The notes under the pieces were generated by a model. That model saw nothing but the letters and a program-made list of their open reading frames with translations. It was not told where the DNA came from and searched no databases. Position numbers and translations under genes: made by a program. Shown piece after piece: positions 27,227-34,925 of a stretch of 57,588 nucleotides of DNA. Numbering within the stretch: the first letter of the stretch is position 1; every line of letters begins with the position of its first letter. The stretch comes from Deltaproteobacteria bacterium RIFCSPHIGHO2_02_FULL_40_28 (GTDB taxonomy: Bacteria > UBA10199 > 2-12-FULL-40-28). The DNA lies in NCBI GenBank assembly GCA_001798135.1, contig MGRJ01000031.1, positions 1 through 57,588 on the forward strand, in the 5' to 3' direction.

Positions 27227-28552
27227 TTATGAAAAAATGGCTTTAAGACTCTCTACTGCATCATCATAGTCTACATTTTCTCCAACTTCTTGTTTTAGAA
27301 AATTATTAACCTCCTCAATTTTTTCGATGGCATAATCTACAGCAGGATTAGAGCCTGATTCATAAGCGCCAATTAAAATTAAATCTTTTTCTTTTTCATA
27401 GTTGGCCACAACTTCTTTGAGTTTACGTGAGGCCTCAAGATGATCTTTCTCTACAATATTGCTCATTACACGAGACACCGATTCGGAAACATCAATGGCT
27501 GGATATTGCCCCCTAGCAGCCAAATCTCTGGAAAGAATAACATGCCCATCTAAAATAGAACGCACTTCATCTGCTACAGGCTCGTTCATATCGTCTCCTT
27601 CAACCAGTACCGTATAAAAGGCAGTAATTGAACCCTTGTCAGAATTACCACTTCTCTCTAACAGTTTAGGAAGGGTTGAAAAAACAGAAGGAGTAAATCC
27701 TTGTCGGGCTGGAGGTTCACCAACCGCTAAGCCAATCTCGCGCAGAGCTCGCGCAAAACGAGTAATCGAATCCATCATGAGAATCACTTTTTTACCCTGA
27801 TCTCTAAAATATTCAGCAATAGCTGTTGCTACATAAGCTGCTTTAGCACGCACAAGAGAAGGTTGATCAGAAGTTGAAACAACAATCACCGAACGTTTAA
27901 TACCTTCCTCACCTAAATCTTGCTCTAAGAAATCACGTACTTCACGACCTCGCTCACCCACTAAACAAATCACATTGATGTCAGCCTCGGTATTTCTTGC
28001 AATCATTCCCATCAAGGTAGATTTTCCAACTCCAGCAGCAGCAAACAAACCAATTCTTTGTCCCTCACCAACAGTTAAAAGCGAATCCATACTTCGAATC
28101 CCAACAGAAATAGGTTGCAAGATACGCCTTCTTTTGAGGGCATCGGGCGGGGAAGCATGAACAGGATAAGTTCCCTCACACTGCAGAGGGCCTTTTTTAT
28201 CAACATCGAGAGGATCACCAAGACCATCAAGAATACGACCTAAAAGATTAAAACCAACAGGCACCATGAGGCAATTTCCTGTGGAAATCACATCATTGCC
28301 TGGCCCAATGCCTTCCAACTCACCTAAAGGCATAAGTAAAACATCATTGTCCTTAAAACCAACCACTTCAGCCTTAATGGGTTGTTTGCGATAAATAGAC
28401 TCAATAAAACAAAGTTCTCCAACACGCACATTGGGCACAACAGCCCGAACCACAAGGCCTGTTAGCTCTTTCACCTTACCCTTCACACGATAAAGCGAAA
28501 GGTTAGAAACTTGACTACGATATTTTTGGAAGTCGATCACTGGGGCTAACAT
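27227..28552 (-). CDS. sctN: T3SS ATPase SctN (FliI family)
   Basis: Hexameric export ATPase, 441 residues. Walker A AAAGVGKST at 171-179, Walker B VILMMDSITRFARA, and the family-specific GSITAFYTVLVEGDDMNEPV and AIDVSESVSRVM segments. It unfolds substrates and releases chaperones at the export gate. The start follows a GGAG site and overlaps the end of sctL by 7 bp. One of the clearest T3SS genes here. Confidence 0.96.
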   Translation of the reverse strand: MLAPVIDFQKYRSQVSNLSLYRVKGKVKELTGLVVRAVVPNVRVGELCFIESIYRKQPIKAEVVGFKDNDVLLMPLGELEGIGPGNDVISTGNCLMVPVGFNLLGRILDGLGDPLDVDKKGPLQCEGTYPVHASPPDALKRRRILQPISVGIRSMDSLLTVGEGQRIGLFAAAGVGKSTLMGMIARNTEADINVICLVGERGREVRDFLEQDLGEEGIKRSVIVVSTSDQPSLVRAKAAYVATAIAEYFRDQGKKVILMMDSITRFARALREIGLAVGEPPARQGFTPSVFSTLPKLLERSGNSDKGSITAFYTVLVEGDDMNEPVADEVRSILDGHVILSRDLAARGQYPAIDVSESVSRVMSNIVEKDHLEASRKLKEVVANYEKEKDLILIGAYESGSNPAVDYAIEKIEEVNNFLKQEVGENVDYDDAVESLKAIFS

Positions 28553-29238
28553 ATTTCTCCTAAACCTAAAGCTTTACGAATGGCCTTAAGTTGATTTTCA
28601 AGCTGGGCATCAATGGTGCCTACTTCGGATTCTACAATACACCCCTTAGGTTTCACTTTCTCATCGGACCTGATTTGAATAGAAGAAGAATGATCAAGCA
28701 CCGAAAGTAAATCGGCATGGTTAGCTTTAACTACTTCGTAATCAATAGGATTAACTAAAATAACAATTTTTTGGCCTTGAGAAGCTTTAAGGGTTTGCTT
28801 AACTAAACCAACAATAGCAGCATCCCTACTTGAAAGATCTTCTCCAATCACTTTTTCTGCAATGTCATAAACCAAACGAATAACATCCTTTTCAATTGTT
28901 GCCGCGAAATCTTCCTGGATTTTTTTAGCCTGCACCATCATTTCAGAAACAAGGGCCATGCCTTCTTCATGTCCTTCTTTAAAACCTTTTTTTCTTGTTT
29001 TTTCTAACTCTTCGCCCACTCGTGATAATAATTTTTCAGCCTCTTTTTTAATGCGCATAGCTTCTTTTTTAGCATCATCTAAAATGGCACGACCATACGT
29101 GGTTGCATCTCTTTCTTCCTTCCTTAAAACATTACGAGACAAAGCTGGAACCATCACATCGCCAGAATCCTTCAAATCAACTTGTTTTTGAAGATCAAGG
29201 GTGTCTTCAATTTCACTTCGTTTAACAATCTTACTCAT
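28546..29238 (-). CDS. sctL: SctL/FliH-like ATPase stator
   Basis: 230 residues. Long charged helix with heptads (about 50-110; AKKEAMRIKKEAEKLLSRVG) followed by the FliH/V-ATPase E-subunit-like C-terminal domain (VIGEDLSSRDAAIVGLVKQT, KPKGCIVESEVGTIDAQLEN). FliH/SctL binds the ATPase and links it to the C-ring. Encoded directly before sctN with overlap. Confidence 0.88.
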   Translation of the reverse strand: MSKIVKRSEIEDTLDLQKQVDLKDSGDVMVPALSRNVLRKEERDATTYGRAILDDAKKEAMRIKKEAEKLLSRVGEELEKTRKKGFKEGHEEGMALVSEMMVQAKKIQEDFAATIEKDVIRLVYDIAEKVIGEDLSSRDAAIVGLVKQTLKASQGQKIVILVNPIDYEVVKANHADLLSVLDHSSSIQIRSDEKVKPKGCIVESEVGTIDAQLENQLKAIRKALGLGEIC

Positions 29239-29281
29239 AAAAGTATTTTATCTTAAAACTCCCTGAATTAACAGGGTATTT

Positions 29282-30235
29282 CTAAACTTCTTGCCCTACC
29301 AACCCCAAGACTATATTGAGAATTTCTTCTCGATAACGGGCAACAGTTTTTTCTGTATTGATGGGTTGATTTCTATCGATATATTTTTGAAATTGACCAG
29401 CCACCTCTTTTGAAAAACGCCTTTTGATAAGCAAAATAGCTTGCGAATCTTGTGGCAGCAATGACTTAGAAAAAATAAAAAATCCAGCATCCATCACTAA
29501 GCCTTCGGTTGATCTGCGATTTAAATCTAACGAAAGAAAATGCGATTGGGCTTGTTTTAAACGGATTTGAGGTACTTTTCTTTTTTGCTCTACATGCCTT
29601 TTCAAAATAGTAGCTTCTTTTTTCTCAAGCCTGGCCAAAATAAAATCAATGCCCTTCTCGTTTAAACTAACAATAGCCATGGCTAGTTCAGCATAGCCTA
29701 ATTCACGAAACATCATTTCGAGTTTAAAACGTGCAAGATGAGGAATGGATTCAAAAGAATGACCTATAGGGCCACTCCAAGTGTCACTTACACGAAATCG
29801 ATTTTCGAAATCAGACCTCATGGTTAAAAATAATTCTTCATCCATATGAGATAATTGCGACAAGCGTGGAAGATTTTTCAGTACATCTGGTGGCAAACGA
29901 TCTAAAATGGAATGCACATGTTCACTTGGCAAGTATTTAAGCACAATAGCAATCACACGAGGGGGTTCTTTTACTAAAGCTTCTAAAATCCAATCGGGAT
30001 GAATTTCTGCCAAAGGAGATTTGGCTATTTCTTCTTTGAGCTGTTTCATTTCTGAAATAATGGTTTTGTTTCTCTCTGCCTTAGACAAAGTTAACAGTTC
30101 CTTGAAAGCAGGCTCTAAAATGTTTTGTTCTTGAGTGTGAAGAAAACGAAGAAGAGTAAGCGCCCCATCACCATCTAATAAAAGTGACACTAAGGCAAAA
30201 GACCTTTGAGTATCCGATAATTCCAAAAATTTCAT
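29282..30235 (-). CDS. FliG-like protein in the SctK position
   Basis: 317 residues. The N-terminal 70 residues (SFALVSLLLDGDGALTLLRF) resemble FliG-N, and residues about 82-125 (WILEALVKEPPRVIAIVLKY, LPSEHVHSILDRLPPDVLK) match the FliG middle-domain EHPQ-type motif with EPPR in its place. The C-terminal charged torque helix of flagellar FliG is not obvious. It precedes the FliH-like gene as in flagellar operons. No ribosome-binding site is visible because a repeat element abuts the ATG. It may serve as the SctK/sorting-platform adaptor. Confidence 0.72.
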   Translation of the reverse strand: MKFLELSDTQRSFALVSLLLDGDGALTLLRFLHTQEQNILEPAFKELLTLSKAERNKTIISEMKQLKEEIAKSPLAEIHPDWILEALVKEPPRVIAIVLKYLPSEHVHSILDRLPPDVLKNLPRLSQLSHMDEELFLTMRSDFENRFRVSDTWSGPIGHSFESIPHLARFKLEMMFRELGYAELAMAIVSLNEKGIDFILARLEKKEATILKRHVEQKRKVPQIRLKQAQSHFLSLDLNRRSTEGLVMDAGFFIFSKSLLPQDSQAILLIKRRFSKEVAGQFQKYIDRNQPINTEKTVARYREEILNIVLGLVGQEV

Positions 30236-30245
30236 ATTAAGACAC

Positions 30246-30446
30246 TGTTGAGAAATGTCTCCCCTCTGTCATCCCCGCGAAGGCGGGGATCCAGTTCCTC
30301 TCTGTCATTCCCATGAAGATGGGAATCCATCTTAAATTCAAAGATGGATCCCTGCTTTCGCAGGGATGACAATTGATGCAGGAATGACAGAATTGATGGA
30401 AAACTATATTTTTCAACAGACCCATTAAAACACTGTTGAAAACAGT
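30246..30446. repeat. composite palindromic repeat inside the T3SS operon
   Basis: Copies of the GTCATCCCCGCGAA...GGCGGGGATCC type (30268-30293) and GTCATTCCCATGAA...GGGATGAC type (to 30370) lie back to back. They are bracketed by TGTTGAGAAA (30246-30255) and TTTTTCAACA (30409-30418); a CACTGTT-GAA-AACAGTG palindrome follows (30430-30446). The element fills the 229-bp gap between sctI and the FliG-like gene and could fold strongly in the operon mRNA. Confidence 0.85.
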
Positions 30447-30464
30447 GCCCTCAAAGATTATTTT

Positions 30465-30956
30465 TCAGCCCACTTGGGTTTGTACAATGGTTTGAATACC
30501 ACGCGAAATTGCATCCGTAAATCGCGAAAAACCTTCCGCCATAATGGTGGTATTAGCAACACCTGCTTGGAGGGCTAAAAGCTGTCTGGGATTAACCTTA
30601 AGCCCAGGAGTGGTGAGAGTTTCAATGGCTGAATCAAGACTTAAGAGATCTTTGTTCATTTCTTTAAACATGTCGAAGTACTGGCTATCTTTACCACCCG
30701 TTTTTTGAATTTCAGAACCTTCGGTCTGAACTTTAATATTTTCAGCAGACACAACATTCATATCCCCTTGAGTGCTGCCATAGTCTTCCTTCATTTTATC
30801 CATCATGCGATCAGCAAGAGTTTGATCAAAAGTTGTTTGAAAAGAAGGGTTAGTACTTGGAGTTAAAGTACCAGGTTTTAAATCAGGCGAGGGCGTAGTA
30901 GACTTAATTGTCTGAGCTGCAATCTGATTTAATTTTGAAATTAAGGGATCTACCAT
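30465..30956 (-). CDS. sctI: SctI-like inner rod protein
   Basis: 163 residues, no Cys. N-terminal 60 residues are Thr/Pro/Ser-rich and probably flexible. The C-terminal 45 residues (LLALQAGVANTTIMAEGFSR, FTDAISRGIQTIVQTQ) have the LLxLQ...V/A...A helix seen at the C-terminus of SctI/YscI rod proteins. The preceding sigma-factor stop and this ATG abut (TAAATG). Early secreted rod/inner adaptor by position next to the fliG-like gene. It could also be a FliE-like adaptor. Confidence 0.7.
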   Translation of the reverse strand: MVDPLISKLNQIAAQTIKSTTPSPDLKPGTLTPSTNPSFQTTFDQTLADRMMDKMKEDYGSTQGDMNVVSAENIKVQTEGSEIQKTGGKDSQYFDMFKEMNKDLLSLDSAIETLTTPGLKVNPRQLLALQAGVANTTIMAEGFSRFTDAISRGIQTIVQTQVG

Positions 30957-31766
30957 TTAATCTGTCCTCACAACCTCCTCTGGAGAGAGGTCATCTCCCA
31001 TGGGTTTTTTCATGCCCTTGGGATTTAAACAAGTAAGCTTCTTAAAAAGCATTTCTAAGGCCCGTGCATGTAAGCGAGAAGTCCACGATTTAGAAAGACT
31101 GAGCTTAGTTCCAATTTCTTGTAAGGTTTTATTTTGGAAATAATACATTTTGACGAGTTTTCTTTCTTTGTCAGGCAAGGCCTCAATGGCATCGCGCATT
31201 TTTTCTTTTACCTTTTGAAACTCAGCTTTGTGTTCAATATCTTTTTTGGCATTTTTATCCTCCACCTCAAAATCTTCCATACTATCCAGAGACATCACAT
31301 ACATGGAGGCCAACGAATTAAAGGTATCATAGAGACCCTCAACTTCACTTTTAACAGCATTTGTTGCACCCATAATGCGTTCGGTAATACTTTGAAAATA
31401 GGCACTGGCAGCTTGATCTAATTTGATTTTGGCGTAGAGAGATCTGGGAACCCAGCCTGTTTTTCTTAATCCATCATAAATGGCACCCTTAATACGATAA
31501 TAGGCAAAGGTTTTAAAATCGACGTTAAACCGTGCATCAAAACGTTTAGCAGCTTCTAAAAGTCCTAACCTGGCATTGCACAAAATATCATCATAATCAG
31601 CATCTGAAGAAAGAGCACGAGCTACCTTGCTGGCAATAGAAGCCGCAAAAGGTAAATATTTCTCGATTAAAGAATCGGAATCAGGTGTTGGCGCAGCAGA
31701 TCCTGCAGGTGGAACCGATACTTTACCCTTTTGATTTTTTGTTTTTTCTTCAGTCACAGTGTGCAT
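30957..31766 (-). CDS. FliA-like sigma-70 family (sigma-28 type) factor
   Basis: 269 residues from the ATG at 31766, which has a GGGGAG site 4 bp upstream; an in-frame GTG at 31790 would translate the ribosome-binding site. Region 2 (YDDILCNARLGLLEAAKRFD, FKTFAYYRIKGAIYDGLRKT) and region 4 (LPDKERKLVKMYYFQNKTLQ, EIGTKLSLSKSWTSRLHARA) are clear and FliA/WhiG-like. An unusual 40-50 residue insert lies between the regions. It is the first gene behind a sigma-54 promoter and heads the sctI-to-sctT run. Confidence 0.88.
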   Translation of the reverse strand: MHTVTEEKTKNQKGKVSVPPAGSAAPTPDSDSLIEKYLPFAASIASKVARALSSDADYDDILCNARLGLLEAAKRFDARFNVDFKTFAYYRIKGAIYDGLRKTGWVPRSLYAKIKLDQAASAYFQSITERIMGATNAVKSEVEGLYDTFNSLASMYVMSLDSMEDFEVEDKNAKKDIEHKAEFQKVKEKMRDAIEALPDKERKLVKMYYFQNKTLQEIGTKLSLSKSWTSRLHARALEMLFKKLTCLNPKGMKKPMGDDLSPEEVVRTD

Positions 31767-31804
31767 AAACTCCCCTTTTTTGATTTCCACTTACCCTTCA
31801 AGTG

Positions 31805-31820
31805 TGCAGCTTTTGTGCCA
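31805..31820 (-). promoter_or_regulatory. sigma-54 promoter of the sigma-factor/T3SS operon
   Basis: Minus strand reads TGGCAC-AAAAG-CTGCA: a perfect -24 box and a -12 box with one mismatch (CTGCA for TTGCA), GG and GC separated by exactly 10 bp. Transcription would start near 31794, 28 bp before the sigma-factor ATG. A CTCCT-N6-AGGAG inverted repeat about 120 bp further upstream (near 31935-31950) is a possible activator site. Confidence 0.78.
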
Positions 31821-31970
31821 AGATCAAAAAAAGGCAGGCTCCTTAGAACTTATTATTTTATGTTTAAAATCAACTAGTTATCTATTTTTTTCTCCTTTGC
31901 ATCAATTGTACTTCCTTATTTGGGGGTCATTCTCCTCAAAAAAGGAGGTATAGAGTCTCCATTTCGAACC

Positions 31971-32417
31971 CTAAAAATTGATAATGGCCTCTTGCTGAGC
32001 ACGGGTTCTATTGGTTACCACTTGCCCAATGCCGGGCTCCATTTCGTTAGGAACCATAAAATCTGTAGGCATAGCTCCAGCACTCACTGAATCTTTTTCA
32101 AACAATCCAGGCATGGAAATTGGACCTGTTTGTTGATTGGCTTGCGCAGCGAGTTGATCTTTTACCGATGCTTTATAAAGTTGATCCTGAGCAAAACGGG
32201 TTGAGCCATAGGCAGCCATGCTAATGGGAAGACCTATTCCAGGAAGGAGAGCCCCCGTTAAAGCTCCCGTCAAAGGACCACCTAAATTACCCCAAAATTT
32301 TGCCAGACCACGTCCAAATTTTTGCCAAGGACTTAAGGGGTCAGCTTCAGGGCGAGTGTAGGCATCGGCTCTTCCGTAATCAACTCGCATCATCGATGGC
32401 ATAATAGGTACTACCAT
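31971..32417 (-). CDS. small T3SS-linked protein with Gly-rich hydrophobic segment
   Basis: 148 residues, no Cys, family not recognised. Residues about 38-70 (NLGGPLTGALTGALLPGIGL) form a Gly-rich hydrophobic stretch that could insert in membrane; flanks are polar. GAGG ribosome-binding site. Lies directly after sctJ in the same direction, so it may be an accessory basal-body or secreted pore protein. Speculative. Confidence 0.65.
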   Translation of the reverse strand: MVVPIMPSMMRVDYGRADAYTRPEADPLSPWQKFGRGLAKFWGNLGGPLTGALTGALLPGIGLPISMAAYGSTRFAQDQLYKASVKDQLAAQANQQTGPISMPGLFEKDSVSAGAMPTDFMVPNEMEPGIGQVVTNRTRAQQEAIINF

Positions 32418-32435
32418 AAAAAACCTCGTCTTAAA

Positions 32436-33368
32436 TTAAGCTCTCTGCCCTTTTGGAGCTCCTTCTAAAATTTGATCTACTTGAGGAGCACCTGCAGGAA
32501 AAGCTTGGTTGCTTGATGCCTCTGTACCCTTTTTATTTGCTGCATTCTTTTGCTGACGTGAACGACCCAGCATGAGAACAATAAGAACCAAACCCGCCGA
32601 CAAAATAACAAACACCACCAAGAAAATAATGGCTACCGTTTTAAACTTTTTAGCCGACTTAGCATCCATGGTAAGCCCACCAATAGAAACCATATCTTCT
32701 GCTTCCATGGCTTCTATTTCCTGATCATTCGTAGGCTTTTCTTCTGCCATCATTTCTGCTTCAAAGGGAGCTTCCACACGACTAATAATAACCGCTACAT
32801 CCCTCATATCCATACTTGGAACAGTGTTAGCTACAAACTGCTGCACCTTAGATTCGGTAATAAATTCTGTTTGGTTAGATTTGGCAGCAACTTGCACAAC
32901 AACTGAGGCAGATGGCCTAGCTTGTGCTACACTATCATCTGCAAATTCATCTTTATCGGGCATGTTTAAAACAACATCGGCATTAACCACACCTGGAATG
33001 GCACGAAGTGAATTAATGATTTCACCCTTTAAAGCCAACATTTCACGGCACTTTTCTGTTTTTGGGGTAGGAATCATACCTGCATCTTTGCAAATACCCG
33101 ACAAACCCAATTCTCTTTGTTTAGGTAAATTATGATCAACTAAGATTTCTCTGGCTCTTGGCTCATCAGAGCCCCTCACAAAAACTGACCACGAAACTGT
33201 TTGTTGTTTTTCGATAGCTTGCTTTCTGGCTTTAATCCCATTTCGAGATAACACCACCATAATCTCATTAGTGTTTCGTTGATCCAACTCTTGCAGCAGC
33301 ACAACCTCGTCCTTACAAGCTATAAAGGTTGTTACTACCAACACAAAAATGAGTTGAAGTTTTGTCAT
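32436..33368 (-). CDS. sctJ: T3SS inner-membrane ring lipoprotein SctJ (YscJ family)
   Basis: 310 residues from the ATG at 33368; the longer open frame upstream lies out of phase with any sensible N-terminus. Signal peptide with lipobox-like FIAC (Cys18). The YscJ/FliF domain is clear: TNEIMVVLSRNGIKARKQ, LRAIPGVVNADVVLNMPDKD, SASVVVQV, VQQFVANTVPSMDMRDVAVI. A single C-terminal membrane segment lies near residues 245-268. This is the non-flagellar form; flagellar FliF is far longer and not a lipoprotein. AAGGGA ribosome-binding site. Confidence 0.95.
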   Translation of the reverse strand: MTKLQLIFVLVVTTFIACKDEVVLLQELDQRNTNEIMVVLSRNGIKARKQAIEKQQTVSWSVFVRGSDEPRAREILVDHNLPKQRELGLSGICKDAGMIPTPKTEKCREMLALKGEIINSLRAIPGVVNADVVLNMPDKDEFADDSVAQARPSASVVVQVAAKSNQTEFITESKVQQFVANTVPSMDMRDVAVIISRVEAPFEAEMMAEEKPTNDQEIEAMEAEDMVSIGGLTMDAKSAKKFKTVAIIFLVVFVILSAGLVLIVLMLGRSRQQKNAANKKGTEASSNQAFPAGAPQVDQILEGAPKGQRA

Positions 33369-33378
33369 TAATTTTCCC

Positions 33379-33810
33379 TTATCTGAGAGCAGCTTTTTGC
33401 GAAGCCTCAGCTCGAAATTTAACAGGATCATATCCTTCCAACACCAAGTTCTTAAGCGACTTGGCAAAATCACCTGCCGTGCCTGCTGTATCAAGCTCGC
33501 ACGCCTTATCCAAGGCTTTAAGAGCTTCATCTTTTTTGCCATAAAATAAAAGAGCCTCTCCTAAATGAGCATAAGCAAAAGCACTTTTTTCGTTAATTTT
33601 TAAAGCATCCTTTAAAGACCTAATGGCAGGAAGATACTTTTTTTCAGCAAAGAGCACATTAGCAAGTGCCACATGAGGCACCTCGTGATCTGGTTTTAAG
33701 GCAATAATACCTTCAAAAACAGCCCGAGCTTCTTTTAACTTGGTCATTGCCAAGTAGATGTAGCCTGCCTCCAACATCAAAACAATATCGTCTCGCGGAA
33801 CCTCGATCAT
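33379..33810 (-). CDS. TPR protein, T3SS chaperone candidate
   Basis: 143 residues made of about three TPRs (AGYIYLAMTKLKEARAVFEG, LANVLFAEKKYLPAIRSLKD, LGEALLFYGKKDEALKALDK) and a short basic tail. Size matches SctG/PscG-type needle chaperones or SycD-like proteins. It lies between the needle-like gene and sctJ, with an AGGAG ribosome-binding site. A role as chaperone for the 33835-34338 product is plausible but unproven. Confidence 0.75.
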   Translation of the reverse strand: MIEVPRDDIVLMLEAGYIYLAMTKLKEARAVFEGIIALKPDHEVPHVALANVLFAEKKYLPAIRSLKDALKINEKSAFAYAHLGEALLFYGKKDEALKALDKACELDTAGTAGDFAKSLKNLVLEGYDPVKFRAEASQKAALR

Positions 33811-33834
33811 ACTTACTCCTTTTTTTACCCTTCA

Positions 33835-34338
33835 TCAGCTTGACCTGATGTTACGGACTATGGATGCAACCATAGAATCTCTTGAGTTCATCAAGTTAGA
33901 AGCCGTGGTAAACATCCGGTTTTGTTTTCCCATTTCATCCTGAATCATGAGCATTGAAATACTAGAAGCTTGTGAATCAGCTAATTGCTGTTGGGCCATA
34001 CCAAGCATGTCTTGGGTTCCCGAACCTGTTGAGGTAGGAACACCAGAACTGCTACTGCCATAATAATTGGTAGTTGCCCCTGAATAAACACCCGCCGTAG
34101 TTCCATAACCTGTGCCACCACCATACCCAGCCGTAGCATTTACTGCCGAACCAACAATGGTTGCGCCATCGGTATTTCCAGCGGTTGCCATTGACGAAGT
34201 AGCCACAGGACCAGCCAAGGCCGAACCATAACTGACCTTCGAATAAAAATCGGTTCCTGTTGCAGCCTTTTGGGTGCTCGTTAAAGCATAACCACTTGAG
34301 TCTACCGAGTTGGTACCAATATTTGTTGGAGTTGCCAT
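33835..34338 (-). CDS. needle-like (SctF-type?) exported subunit
   Basis: 167 residues from the ATG at 34338, chosen for its AGGAGAG site; 34365 is an upstream alternative. No Cys or signal peptide. Residues about 1-115 are low-complexity Gly/Thr/Ser/Tyr. The last 45 residues form one helix ending TASNLMNSRDSMVASIVRNI, similar in pattern to needle C-termini such as PrgI/MxiH (QSNTVKVFKDIDAAIIQNFR), about 7 of 20 identical by eye. Needles are normally about 80-90 residues, so this would be a needle with a long N-terminal extension. It could alternatively be another rod or filament protein. Confidence 0.55.
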   Translation of the reverse strand: MATPTNIGTNSVDSSGYALTSTQKAATGTDFYSKVSYGSALAGPVATSSMATAGNTDGATIVGSAVNATAGYGGGTGYGTTAGVYSGATTNYYGSSSSGVPTSTGSGTQDMLGMAQQQLADSQASSISMLMIQDEMGKQNRMFTTASNLMNSRDSMVASIVRNIRSS

Positions 34339-34358
34339 ATTTTCTCTCCTATCTTTCG

Positions 34359-34374
34359 AGCCCATGATTGGGCT
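34359..34374. promoter_or_regulatory. intercistronic stem-loop before the needle-like gene
   Basis: AGCCCA-TGAT-TGGGCT hairpin located 21 bp upstream of the needle-like start codon, between it and the preceding gene. It may stabilise the downstream mRNA or mark a processing site. Confidence 0.4.
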
Positions 34375-34421
34375 TACATTGAAATTATCGTCATCTTGAA
34401 ACCCTTAAGTTTCGTTTTTTC

Positions 34422-34739
34422 TCATTTTTTTACTGTCGCCTTCTTAGGATCCATTGAAGACTGCTTTGGAGTGGCCTTAGATATGAGATCATACTTGGTT
34501 TTCACAAGATCCCTGATTAAATCAACAGTTAAATCATAAGCCTTTAAGGCTGCCCGTACCTTTTTTTGCTTGGCTAAGCCCCCTATTTTATTTTTAATCA
34601 TTCTTTCCAAGGCTTCATAAGCTTGAGAGATACTTTGGTTCACCTTGACGAAATCCTCGCTTTCAATCAATTTTTCGATAAAGGGATACCCTAAAAGAGG
34701 CTTTTTCACTTCGTCTTTTTTTGCTGGTTTTGTAGCCAT
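34422..34739 (-). CDS. small basic helical protein, T3SS-linked
   Basis: 105 residues, Lys-rich (about one in five), mainly helical (YPFIEKLIESEDFVKVNQSI, AALKAYDLTVDLIRDLVKTK). No family recognised. Strong GGGGGAAG ribosome-binding site. First gene after a terminator-like hairpin and directly before the needle-like gene, a place where SctE/needle-chaperone type proteins often lie. Function not determined. Confidence 0.6.
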   Translation of the reverse strand: MATKPAKKDEVKKPLLGYPFIEKLIESEDFVKVNQSISQAYEALERMIKNKIGGLAKQKKVRAALKAYDLTVDLIRDLVKTKYDLISKATPKQSSMDPKKATVKK

Positions 34740-34891
34740 ACTTCCCCCAATTGCTAATTAAATCAAATAGTTATATTTATACCGCCCCTCGTTTTAAAGG
34801 AGGGAATGGGCCTAAATAACCCATATCTTTAAAATTATAAGGTATTTTTCAAAAATTGGAAACCCTTCTTATCAGAGGGCTTTTTTGAGAA

Positions 34892-34925
34892 AAGAAGCCC
34901 CCGCTTATAGCAGGAGAGCTTCATT
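34892..34925 (-). terminator. terminator-like hairpin after the FHA/PEGA gene
   Basis: On the minus strand GAAGC...GCTTC with GC-rich inner pairing (TCCTGCT/AGCGGGG) is followed by TTTTC. It begins at the stop codon of the 34925-37177 gene. Confidence 0.5.

Noticed and set aside
30237-30425. Short minus-strand open frame in the 30.2-kb repeat
   Set aside because: It translates the dispersed palindromic repeats and has no independent coding signal.
22228-33368. Ordinary flagellar operon
   Set aside because: SctJ is a short YscJ-type lipoprotein and no hook, rod, flagellin, FliF or motor genes accompany it.
33369-33542. N-terminal extension of SctJ upstream of 33368
   Set aside because: It overlaps the preceding TPR gene in another frame, is basic and non-conserved, and the signal peptide starts at 33368.
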